From NCBI GenBank assembly GCA_000149265.1, contig CH003193.1:9046-73045 (forward strand): DNA of 64,000 nucleotides. The letters run 5' to 3'. The notes under the pieces were generated by a model that saw nothing but the letters and a program-made list of their open reading frames with translations, ran no database searches and was not told the origin of the DNA. Position numbers and translations under genes: made by a program. Source of the DNA: Ciona savignyi (Eukaryota > Chordata > Ascidiacea > Phlebobranchia > Cionidae). Below, piece after piece: positions 12,851 to 24,900 of this stretch (position 1 is the stretch's first letter; the number at the start of each line of letters is the position of its first letter).

Positions 12851-15800
12851 TTGTAGAAAACCGTGTCGCATGTAATAGTAGCAGAAAGGGTGCTTGTGAG
12901 GTGAGAGCAGGTCAAATAACAAAAGCGGATTAGGAAATAAACAAAAACAGTTTATTTCAAAGAACAATTTCGTCGAAACTTGCCTGCATTATGTTTGACC
13001 CGTTGTAAAGTATTCTGTGATAATAATATGCACACATTGTGTATATTGTTTTATAGTGTGAATTTTGAACTATTGACCTTTCTAATACAAAGTACAGTAA
13101 GAGGAAATGATTGTGAGAGCTTCTCTTGTTTCATCCTTTTCCTATTGCGTGCTCTGTAGTATAATATCCCATGTGATGCTGCAAACGTCCACTCGTGGCA
13201 TATGTCAAAAATTAAAACGAATTCTAATTTTAATTGAATTCCCTCGACAACCCTATAGGGGGAGGGACTTATGAAATGGCTCACTTTAACTATGGATGAT
13301 AATTCTAACCCTTCTCCAGACAATAATTTTAACCTTTATTGTTAACTCTAACCCTAGCCAATACACTAAACATAACATCTTTATTTGTGGATTCCCCTTT
13401 TCCTATTTTTTTGGTATCCTAGTACCAAACCTACATGATTATTAATGCTTTGCAGTTGCCTAACAGTCTCATACTCACAATTCCTAAGCACAAAATTCGT
13501 TTTTTTTATTTGTACTTTGATGCAAAAAAGGGTAAAAAACTGGTGAAAAAGATTTTAAAGTCATAAGATCAACCCGCATTTATAGATTGTTATAGCTTGT
13601 TGAAACTGCATAGTACAGCATGCATGTGATATTCTGGTTCCATTGTTGTATATTTAGATGCAAGTAGTGCATTGCTGGTCAGGGTGACTCATAGGTTGAA
13701 TGCAATGACTGAGAATGTGTCACTCAGTGTTGGTGCTTATATGTGAAACAAATAAATAATGCACAAGCGGGGACTATGCTGCTAGGCCTAGCATGCAAGA
13801 TGATGTATTAGCTTTTTAAGGCACTTTCTGTTTTTAAGTTAATTTGAGAAGCCTTTTGTACCCTGTGATTGCCTAATAGTCAAATTACGAACAATGAGAT
13901 TACATCTACAGACATTGCAGTTAATCTAATAGTATTGCTCGGTCGCACAGTTCATTATAAATAATCTAATATTGATGGTGAATTAAATAATCGCTTGTTG
14001 TTTGTTTTTATTGTTTTTTCAGCTGAAACGAAAGCTCTGGATTATACCTCTTGTTTATGCTAGCGTATAACAAGTTTTGGTTCTTATTTTTTGTCCTATT
14101 ATTAAGTATAGGTAAATGGTCGTATCACAGCTCTCAGAAAAGGAAAAAATGGCAAATGAAGTAACGTACATGTTATTTAAAAAAGAATATAAATAAATAT
14201 AACGCACGTCGCACAAGGCTGTCAAGGGTTTGCACAGAGCTTGGTAAGAAATAAGATACAACCACATCTGTAAAAAAGCTATTGGTGTTTCATGTGCTGT
14301 GTAATGTATCATTGTGCAGGTTATCGATAAAGTTAGGGCACATAAATGCCCTCACATTGTAAGCAATTTTTCTATCCAGATTTTGCTCAAAACTATGTAA
14401 GTTTTTTTGCAACTCAACAGATTTTCACTGAGTTAGTTAAGTTTATTTTTCCGTTTAACTGAAGTTGATTATCCATGTACATAGAAAAAGTAAAAAATAA
14501 TGTTACAGTGATAACTGTAAAATTACCTTGATAATAAAACAGTTCCGTTTATTCCAAGAAGTTGTTGTTAAGTTTTACTTAAGGTCGAGTTAACCATATC
14601 GAAGTGGCTAAAGCATTTGAAGCAGTCATTTCGACGTGCTTGTCTGAGTCTCCATCAGTTCAACAAGTACTCGCGTGTTGTGTATTAGACATGTTGACTT
14701 CTCATTATAACTTAAGCAGAACTTAAGTTCCTGTTGCTTCATTCTAGTTCCGTTTTACGGATAATAATAACCCATGACGTTATTGTAGAAAGGGTAAATT
14801 TGGCAAACAAGTTTCTTGCATGTTATGGTAAGGTATTTTCTTTCTTGTGTAATTATTATTTACAGTATTTTGTAAGTTTAAATTTTTTTTATTGTATAAA
14901 ACACTTAATAATGTGTGTTAGTAACTAGTTTCAGTTTAGTTCATTCATTTTTTGCTCTGGTATTAAATAACAGCAAAAAACTAAAAAACAGGATCAGGGT
15001 AAGATTGCAAAACGAACAGTTGTTGACACGTTAAAAAAACTGTATTTAAATATTAATTTGAACTGTGCTCTCTTTGCATACAGCCTTTCAGGTAATGAGA
15101 CAGTTTGATCGACAGGTTGCAGTGGAAGCTTAGCACAGTGGTTGTGCGAAGGTTTGCCAATTTGACGGTTAATTGATCGAAACTAGTCTCTTGCAAGTAG
15201 TTTAGTTTTTGGTTTATTTTTTTGCTTCTTTATAACATTAAAGAAAAATAGCATAGTTATTTTAAGTTAGGGATGCAGGATAAAAAAGAAAAGCTACAGT
15301 GGGTATAACACAGTAAATACACATTGTAAAATGGGAAAGAGTGATGTGGTCCTTAGACCTTATATTAGACAACACAAATTTCGACAGTAAATATTTTTTT
15401 AAACCAAAATTTATAAAATTATAACATGAAAGTGTAAGCACGACCAGTACTAAGTGAAAGCTGGCTTTATGTAAAGGTGAAAAAAAAGTCTTTGTTAAAA
15501 GGAAATTCCACCAGTGCTTTAAAACCATGTTAAAACATGCTTGTAACTAAAGAATGATTTCCAAACTTTTTTTTTAACTGGGCTAAGGTTTGAACCCATG
15601 ATTGGCTTGTCTCCAAGTCCATTTTTGTATAGAATTGGTGTATGTATCGATAGCGTTCTTCTTTTTAAACGTGTTTTATCACTGTTCGCTTTGTCTTTTT
15701 TTCTGTTCCTGTGCCGTGATTTGCTTATTTGCCGTTTTTTTAATAGTGGGTCAAAAATGGAATAAACTAAATGCAACCACGCAAAATATCATCATCTTCG

Positions 15801-16734
15801 CTTCAACGTCATTGTGTTTACCTACCACCCATTTCATATTGCTCAACATGACAAAATCTCCAAGAAAAACAAGTCTCCAATGCTTTACCCTGTAATCGTG
15901 GCTCTAATTGGTTTCGCCACGAATTTCCGTCGCCGTTAATCCGACCAAATGGCCAACGCGACGATTAATTCGCAGCTAGTTGGTTCGTCGTTTCCTGTCA
16001 CAATTGTGCGCGTCATTCTTTGAACCAAGGGAAAACTAAAAGGAGAAAAAGAGAAAAGGAGAAAAACTGCAAACAAAAATTAACATTAGGGCATTTAAGT
16101 TTTAAACATGGGTTTGGGAATAGTTCTGGGGTTCAGATTAGTGTTTAGGCCAGGGTTAAAATTAGTTTTCATAGTTTTTGTAGCAATTTCAACTTTTTTT
16201 AGTGTTGCCCTTAATCCAAGCTTCACGTTAGGTATATTATATTCTGTGTATATCGCATAACACAATATTATTCATAGTAAAAGTAATTGTATTTTATTAT
16301 TGCATCGCAATATCCTTGGTAAATAACATTTACACGTATCTCTTTTAAACGTCCGGGAATTATTCTCCACATTTGGTTTAGTTTCGTTAAGTTTACTTAT
16401 TTTTTGCCCCGTATTAAATAATGGAAAATAAAGCAAATCATCGAATAGGAACAGAAAAAGGCGGCAAAACGAACAGTCGTTAAACACGTCATTCAAAAAA
16501 TGATATAAATAATTTAATTTATGGTGAATCGGTTTGAGTTTTCGTCGACTTTGAGAAATTTAAGATCCAGTTAAACGTCGTGTTGTTGCTGTGTTGCAAT
16601 CAAGTCTGGAGATCTAATCGCTAAGTGTTGTGATGGATGGGGGAAACATGAAAGGTCGCCTCACTTGCTCGGTTATTTTCTGGCGTTAAATGACGTAATT
16701 TGAGCATACAACATTATGCAAGTAATGCAAGTAA
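12851..16734. other. Gene-free AT-rich stretch with family C repeats
   Basis: No exon can be supported. Family C copies are visible around 14930-15050, 15200-15330, 15655-15765 and 16342-16505. A polypurine MITE relic lies around 13245-13380 and another at 16100-16200. Confidence 0.45.
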
Positions 16735-16935
16735 TTGCCTGAACCCAACGGATTAATGGGTTCTACTAAATTGAAGGAACGTCTGAATCATAAACAACAC
16801 ACTGCCATAGTTCCGGTAACCCGACGATGGGCTCGAGGTAATCTATCGTTTGCCTGTTTAGTAATTCCCCTTGCGTTTTCCCATCCCCAGAGATAAACAT
16901 GATTACATGAATATCCTATCCGCTATCCTATCCAA
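16735..16935 (+). mobile_element. SINE-A copy, 5' truncated
   Basis: It begins within the body (GCCTGAACCCAACGGATTAA) and ends with ATGAATATCCTATCC and a short CTATCC tail. The missing head fits 5' truncation during retrotransposition. Confidence 0.8.
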
Positions 16936-17316
16936 ATCCACGTAAACGTTTTAATCTGGAACATTCTTCGTATATCTATTTGTCGTAATGTAATATTCGC
17001 AATGATTTTAAAATACTTGTAATTTAAATCAAGTTATGTTGTTTATTTTACGACGATACCAACATAAATGTTCTCAGAAATGTCTTGTTTACTAGTTATT
17101 CCGAGTATAAATCGTCTGAACTTTCTTTAAGCAAAAATGCATTGTAAAGTAAGCCTTCGTGTTTAATTCGTGCGACTCGGACGTCCATATTTATGAAATT
17201 ACCAAATGAAATATGTTTTAACCGGGCAAAATCTATGATGATGGGGTCGTAATTAAGAACGTATTGAGAGAACTGGAAATATGAATCGTGTTGACCATTT
17301 TCAAATTCGGCAACGC

Positions 17317-17512
17317 TAAAGGGAGGGAAAGCGGGAAGGAGGGAAGGAGGGAAACTCCTCACCAAAACTATGAAAATTAATTTTAACCCTTAACCCAAAC
17401 TAACTTTAACCCCAGAAATAACCCTAACTCTAACCTCATGTTTAAAACTCTATACATTTTAGTGTGCAGTTTCCCTCCTTCCCGCTATCCCTCCTTTTAG
17501 TATCCCCCTTAA
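17317..17512. mobile_element. MITE with ~40-bp polypurine terminal repeats
   Basis: The left end reads AGGGAGGGAAAGCGGGAAGG and continues to AAACTCCTCACCAAAA. The right end is its inverted counterpart (TTTTAGTGTGCAGTTTCCCT, then CCTTCCCGCTATCCCTCCTT). TTAA lies at the right edge (17509-17512). Related copies occur at 30948-31135 and 33711-33872. TTAA edges would suit a piggyBac-derived MITE, but the left duplication is not intact here. Confidence 0.65.
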
Positions 17513-20500
17513 ATTACCCGAAATCATACGAACAAACGCAGTCCGATGAATAATCTTCCCGCTGTGAAACATTGTTTTAATCTAGTATGTCGGTCAGCTC
17601 TGTATGCAGTCTTCCCTTACTGTAGGTCATAGAGGGCATTGTTCTTGTATAATCAAGCTGGTTAGCTGTTTATAAACTAGCTTGCAATTTTATCGTCGCT
17701 TTGTATGCATTCACAGCTTATGCATTACCATCAAAATTCAAAACCCTACAAAGAAATTGTAAATAAGAATTGTAAACCATCCCGCGTTTTACACATGTTT
17801 TATTGTGGGAAATTAGAACGCATTGCGACCCGCTGAGCTTACAGTATGCAAGCGTGGTAGTTTTGGGACGTCAGTTAAATGTATTGTTCTTATTTCTATA
17901 TAATTTTGATTTTAGCTGTTTTGGTATTTTTTGGCTTTTATGTAACAGAAAAATTCGTTATGTAAAAGTGTAGAATGTGGAAGTTATTCCACCAAGTCTA
18001 TAAGCACGCCAATTTGACATTTAAAAAGAAGCATTTCTTTTTACTTTCAGCGGTTTTCTTTCAGGAATGACAACGCAGTGTTTGGGCGGTCATGTGTGTA
18101 CAAGTATATTCCTATTGTTCGCGATGTCCACGCCTAGTTACATAACTAGATTGTTAAAATAGTGACTGGTGGCCCGAATGACGAACACCCTGCAGCCAAG
18201 TGTGCAATTGCGGACATACATAATTCATGAGGCACAAATTCACTGTAAACTTGTTTGCCCTGTAGAGAAAAACTGTGAAAAGTGTGAAAACGATTTTCGG
18301 CGTCGCTTTTTACAAGTTTATTCCGCTGGCTTCGGTGGTTTAGCTCTGACGTCACGAACGTGCCTTTTTCTTTAGAAACGCGAGAGAACCCCTAATCGAG
18401 TAGTCTTCTTTTATCGCATTTTAGAAACACACCTAGCGCGTGCGAGGACGCGTTTAGAAGCGATGGTGCGTGGTTTAATGGCAGCTTCGCTCGAGCAAAA
18501 CACGATTGTAAAACTAAAATAACTTCGAATGTAATGCCGAATCGGTACAGTTCTTTTGTAATTAGATTTGTCTTAGGAATCTTTAGATATCATTGCAGCG
18601 TAGGCAGAAATGTTAGATAACAGAAGACATATATTGGTTAATGTCCGTGCGTATTCACAATTAGACTATAGGCTCGCTTAGTTCTAAACCTTATATGATG
18701 GGTTTAGTTGTTAGAGTATTAATACAGTTTTGTGGATTAACATCAGATTAAACTATGAGCTAACGATATTGAGGGTTTAGATTTGAGTTTATCCGACTTA
18801 AGACACTTAAAGAAAGTACGTTATTATGGAAATATAGTTCTTTCATGCTTATATTCACCATATGTCGAGTGCAGGTAATAGTTAGTAGTATTGACTATTT
18901 AAAGGTAATTGTAAGTTTCGGGAGTGTCTGCTGCTGCCAACGTCATTTTATTTTAACGAGCCTGGTCATTTGTGCTTGTGGTGCGCTCAATAAATCAACA
19001 TGTCCATCCACATTCCAGCAGTTTCAATATTCAGTTTGGAAGCCAATCTCGACTATAATCAGGAAATTGTTGTAAACTTCAACAGCCCCTCTTTACTATT
19101 AGTTTATCATATGGACGTTTTCGTAGAGATTGACCAATTTGTCCCACCAGTCTGTTGGGTGTATTTTTGTGCTTTTAAAGCGTCTGTTTCGTTTAACACT
19201 TCAGCCGTAAATCAGCGCGCACCCCAAGGGGAAACGGTTGCCATGAAAGAAACGAACCAAACCAAGTTAGAACCAAAGTATCCCGTTGCGAATTAGGCCG
19301 TCTCGTTTCAGCTGTTTTCTGTAGTTGTTTTTTCCACCGGATCATATTATCTCGTCCTGCCCGTCTGTGTTTTGGCTTCCGAGGTCTTGTGTGCGTTTGA
19401 GCCCAGATAAGCCCTTACAACCTGCCTAGCCAACTCGATTAGCGGCCGCAGAGTTAAGCCATTCGAGTTCAAACGTTCAATATCCGGTCACAACTGGTAC
19501 AAACCGGACACAATGTGTTGTATAATTTAAACCTCAATGCATAGTCCACTACAGTGGAACTTTAAACCTATTTTGTCTTGGTTTTGTTTGTTTTGTAAAT
19601 CGTAATTTAAGTTTATTTATAGCAATTTTTTTGTATCCTATTCCTACCCTATCTGGCTAAAGTAGCTATAATTGTTAGAGACAGTCGACTCCATTACGAA
19701 TATGTCTTTTGCTGTTTCTTCCATGTAACATTCCATTTTAATCGATAAATCTTTAATATCGCGGGAGAAAAAAGCATATTAATTAATTCAATACATGTAA
19801 GATTGGCGGTGGATAAAAGTTCGCTTTAAATGGGTTATGTTTTACTTTCTATCATGATGACCGTGTGCCATATCAGCTTGTACCACTTGTTTAAATGGAT
19901 CAACGTGAAACATCTCGATTCTCTTGGTGTTAAATTATTTCAGCACAATCTTTATAAATAACGACTTAAAATCCGCAATTTTGTACGTTTGTCTTTGTAG
20001 TGGACGTTTTGCAATTTAAAAAAAAACGTGTGTGCGTTTGCGTTAAAATGCTAATGGCTATTAAACCATTATTTAAGCAACTCTAGTCTATTGAATCTTT
20101 CTAAACCAATATTATTCGGTGCTCGAAATGGTATGTTTATTCGTGTGGCCGTTGGTCGGGTTTTTACCGGAACACTTCAACGTAATGTAACCCTTTGTAT
20201 CAGCAGAAGTCTATTGTTTCACATAATCTTGCGACAATTGTGTGATAAGTGGTAACTCTAGCACGATTACCTCACGGATTTGTTTGGAGATTACACTTTG
20301 CACCATCACTTACTTTAGTGTTTACTAACGCGTACTTTAAAGACACGTGACAAAACTGCAGTCATCGCACATATTCACACCCAGGGAAACTACAACGAGA
20401 GAGTAATTAGGAGCTAAAATTCACACTGCTGAATATTACAGAGTTGTTAGTTATGGAGGGTTAGTTCTGGGGTTGAGATTAGTGTAAATGAGAGGGTTAA

Positions 20501-21989
20501 ACTTAATTTCCTTATTTATAGTGAGCCGTTATCCCTTTTTCCTTTCTATAGTGATATTCTCATTTTTGTCCATCTGTTCAGCTTATAAAACACTATGTTT
20601 TTCCGGGACATAATATCAAAGGCAAACTTCGGCCAGTGTGTTTTGATTCATTTCAATTTTCTTTTGAGAGTTTGATCTCTTTGATTTTCATTTCAAGAAC
20701 TCCTTTTGTTGTGTTAAGCACTTGAGCAGTAAATCGATAGAACGTAGCAGAGTTGGAAAGGGATTGAACAAGTTTAGCTATGGAATGTATTGTGATACAT
20801 ATAAGAACTTGGTAGGTGTAGCGATAGCACAAAAACTTAACTCTTCTGTGGTAATTGTTTGTCCCAAGGCGTTACGTGGTCATACAATGGAGTATATCGT
20901 GCTGTGGTCTGAGCTTTATGCCTCGGGCTATAAGTCGCATTTATTGCCAGTGTGTGGGCAATAACGGGTCGTCATAACAGCGTAGTTTACCATTCTTTGA
21001 AGAGTGTAAACGTAAGAACACAATATGCTAAACTGTAGTGCTCATTAAGGTGCTCGCGTGGCCGATTTCAATCACCTGAATTATCGAACCTCGTACCGTC
21101 AGCGCCAGTGTTGCCGAAACATTTTAACTCCGCCGATCGCTGCTGCATTTGCTCTAGCTGCTTTTGTTTGTGCGTGCAGCACTAAACACAGTCGTCATCG
21201 GTCCACACGCTGCTCGCAATTTCCTGTGCTCATATGACATCATATCCGCTGCCCAAGCCTCTGCTTTATCGCGACGTCATCCACAAAAACAAATGTTTAC
21301 ACGGTAGATTGTTATTGTGCTGGAGCCTTTGCTGTTTGTGCGCGGTTTCCCGAAAGATCTCATCCGTGTGTTGCATAATACGCGCGAATCACGTAGTTCT
21401 GGTCAGATATTTCAGAGCCGGCATTTCCAAATCTGTACTTCCGCCGTTCTAGCCCAGAAAGGGAGAAACGATTCTGACCAAAGCAAGTGTTTTACATGCA
21501 GCTGCAAGATGGGTCAGTTGAAGCTAAATTCGTATTGACCGTGAATATCGTCAAACTTAGGAAAATATGACAGAATATTAGGTTTCAGTTTATATAGCTG
21601 CAATAATTATGCTTGATTTTAATTCCAGGAGGCAAACGTAAAAGTTGATATTTTACTTTTCACCTTGAGACGTTGCCGTAACCGGGTTTAGTTTAAATTA
21701 TATCCCATATGACTGTAGGTATATAGCAAAAAGGATGCAGTGGCCTAAAAAATTGCTGTGTGCTAGGGTGTGAGCTAAATCCTTCCCTTATCCTGTAATT
21801 ACCCTGTAATGCGTGAAATGTAATAACGACTAATAAACGGCTTGAGTCGCGGGCGAATTAAGTTTAATACGGCATCGCCCTTAATACCTTTATTACAATA
21901 ACTGACCGAGATTTGTATTCGTCACAGCCTGGCTCGTGAACTCGATTAGGAAAGTGTTGTAATTGTATTAATTTAAACAAGGATATGAG
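17513..21989. other. Upstream region of the RhoGEF gene; no coding exon seen
   Basis: This stretch is less repetitive than the preceding 17 kb and may hold promoter or 5' untranslated exons of the downstream GEF, but no splice-consistent coding exon was found. A perfect CRE palindrome TGACGTCA lies at 18347-18354. A polypurine MITE relic is near 20450-20560. Confidence 0.4.
18347..18354. promoter_or_regulatory. CRE palindrome (CREB/ATF site)
   Basis: TGACGTCA is the full cAMP-response element. It stands 3.6 kb before the first GEF ATG. An octamer can occur by chance, so a regulatory role is only possible. Confidence 0.3.
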
Positions 21990-24900
21990 ATGAAGATGAA
22001 ACGATTTTTCTCATCCAAGAACAAGAAAAAGAAGTCCACGTCCGGATCGGATGTAATCTTGGAAACTAAAATTAAAGAAATCGACGAGCACCATGCATCA
22101 CAAGACCTCTCCGACTCCTATTCAAGTAATTCTGTAACAAAGGAGATCGGGAAGAAGGGAAAAAAGAGGACACATACCAAGAAAGTCTTGAAAGAAACTT
22201 CATCCGTTGATGAGAGTTTCCTTGATCCGGGAGATTTAGAAAACGGTCATTCTGTGATTACGAGTTCAGCAAATGTTGTATTGCGACGTTCGTCACGTCC
22301 GGATGTGCTCCTGCACAACGGACAACTTGCAAGGAAAGGCGACCGCATTCCCGGCTCCGAGTCAAGCTCCCGAACAGCATCATCGGCATCAACGCATTCC
22401 TTGACCGAAAGTAAATGGTCGGTTCCCCGTCCATGGTCGCTGGTAGAGCCGGCCCGCGGACAAACGTTGGCGGAATTTGCGGAGGGTCGTTCCAGATACG
22501 AAGTGGACGAAACTCTCCAGGAACATACCGTCACCGCTGCTGCAACCACACTTACTCGGGGTCTTACCCTCGAAGAGATTCAACCCACGGCCAAGGGTCC
22601 TAGAGCCAGGACCTTTACACTGGACAATTTATTTCGTAGATTTAAGAAACCAGGGAATTCATCCGAGTCTAAGACCCCGTCCGAAACTGATTCCAATTCC
22701 GGTATTTTCGGCACCGCTACCGGTCGCAGTTCTTTTAGACTTAAAACGGCAAAGGTGAAGAAATCGAAGAAGAAGCAACGGGATTCAATTGAGATTTCCT
22801 CCCAAAACGAACCTTCATCGACGGTAACTGATGGCGACCCTTCCCGGGGTACCAACTTATCCGAGAGCGACCAAACACCAAATGTGGTCGCAAATCAATA
22901 CGTTAGAACACAGAGTAACGGCAGTTCGGTGAGCGCCGACACGGTAGTCAGTGTCACAGATATCCTTGATACAGTCAAGCACGCCCCACTTGGTAAGCAA
23001 GGGACCGATAACGTATTTGCGAAGGAGATACTCGAATCTGCGTGTTCTGAATACCAGAATGCTTCATCAGAACGGGGTATGGATTGTTCAGATCACTGCC
23101 CAGGTGTGGTCCCTGGTGTGTCTGCTTGTACAACAGTCGGTGCCAATGTATCTATTGTGGACACTCATATATCCATCACACACACCAAACCTACACCTTT
23201 ACATACGGTCAACGATGAAGAATGCACTTTAACGCAATCAAGCGAGCTCCCAACCTGCACTGCAGCATTAAAAACCTCTTCGAGGGACGGCGACAAGCAA
23301 GCTGCCTGGTTGTCAGACACCAGAGGCCCAGTAACCCTCGCGAGCTCAATGACTTGCCTCACTAACCCGACAATCGAGAGTCTGCAAGCCAGCGAGCCTA
23401 GTACGCACACATTACCGAGAAGACGCAGCCACACGTCAACGCCGGTGAAGTTAAACAAAGGCTCGAATAACAACCAAGTCATGTACGCGTCGTCGCCTCA
23501 GCTTAGCCGAGCCTCGAATTCTGCAACGAATCTCCCCACTTCCCCACCTGTTTCGCCGGATAACGAGGAAAGAGTTGAAACGACCGACTCTGTGGTGTCA
23601 ATGGGCGGCAGAGCGGCCGTTGATTCCCCGATTAAGCGAGCTATCGGTTACCCTGGTGTAGTGTTGCGTCGTCACCAGAACCGCCGGAATAAGAAACAAT
23701 TCGTCAAACCTTCCTCGAGCGAGGAACTTTTGTCGAGCGATATACGCGCTAAACATGTAATGTCGCTAAATATGGACGATCTACCAACATACGCAGAGAC
23801 ACGTCAACGACATAGGCGTCGTTCGGTGTCGCTGTTTGGAAGGGATGGCGGAAGTCAGGATAGCTTTCCCCACGAACGCTTGTCCGGTGTCGAGGCGGGG
23901 CGCGCGAGACTTCGGGCTGCCCTTTTATTCCAACGCTACTCAACAATGTCGACCAGTGTCGATGATGTCAACATAATGAAGTTGATGTTAGGCTCCCAGC
24001 AATCATTGGATAACCTTGATAATATGGATGACGATGAGTTCCTGGACATGTACCTCGCGCCCCCGGATACCTACGGTGCCGGGGGTGATGCCAAGGGAAA
24101 CGACCAACACCAGGTAACTTTCTTTGGGGCTTTGGGCTAAAAGAAAGACACTAAAATTCACACTAAAATGAAGCTTATGGCGCTATAGTTACGGTTAGTT
24201 TTGGGTTAAGATTAGTATTTGGGGTAGGTTAGAAATTTGTATCATCGTTTTAGTCAGCAGTTTCCATCTTTTTCTCCAGGGTTTGCCCTTTCTTGGCCTT
24301 AAATTGTGGGGAATACCGATTTCGCGATTGACATAACAAATTGTCATTTGTGGATAGTTCCCCCGGACGTATTTTTACAAAATCGGGAACAATGGACACC
24401 TTGAGTCGTTCCCATCAGTACAATAGCTGGGCGGTGCTGGCTGTGTCCAATATTATCTTTGTAAACTATAGCATGTACATATCATGGTCTTGGAGAAATC
24501 AGATAAACATAGTTGACTTGCGAAGGTTTGCAAATCACCATGTTGCTAAGAATATGGAACTGTGTTGTTGGAGTCTATTTTGAAATAATTCCCGGTTAAT
24601 TTTGGTAGAATTTAACATGTTTCGGTCATAATGAATCATCATGAATGTTTGTACTAAGCCCTTTTGATTTAACTTTTCATCTTTGAAGAAATCGGTAAAA
24701 CCGAGCAGCCCAGCAGCTAAATTATGTGGTTTGTCCAACCGGTTTGTTAGGATTTTTCATCTCCAATTTCGTGTTCAAATGCCATAGTTTTGTATTATTC
24801 ACCGTTTATTCATGTTCGGTATTGGATTCAAGCTATTTTTCTAACCAATTAATAGCGTGGGCGTGTTGAGTAATATTCCTAAGTCGTATATCGCGTCGGT

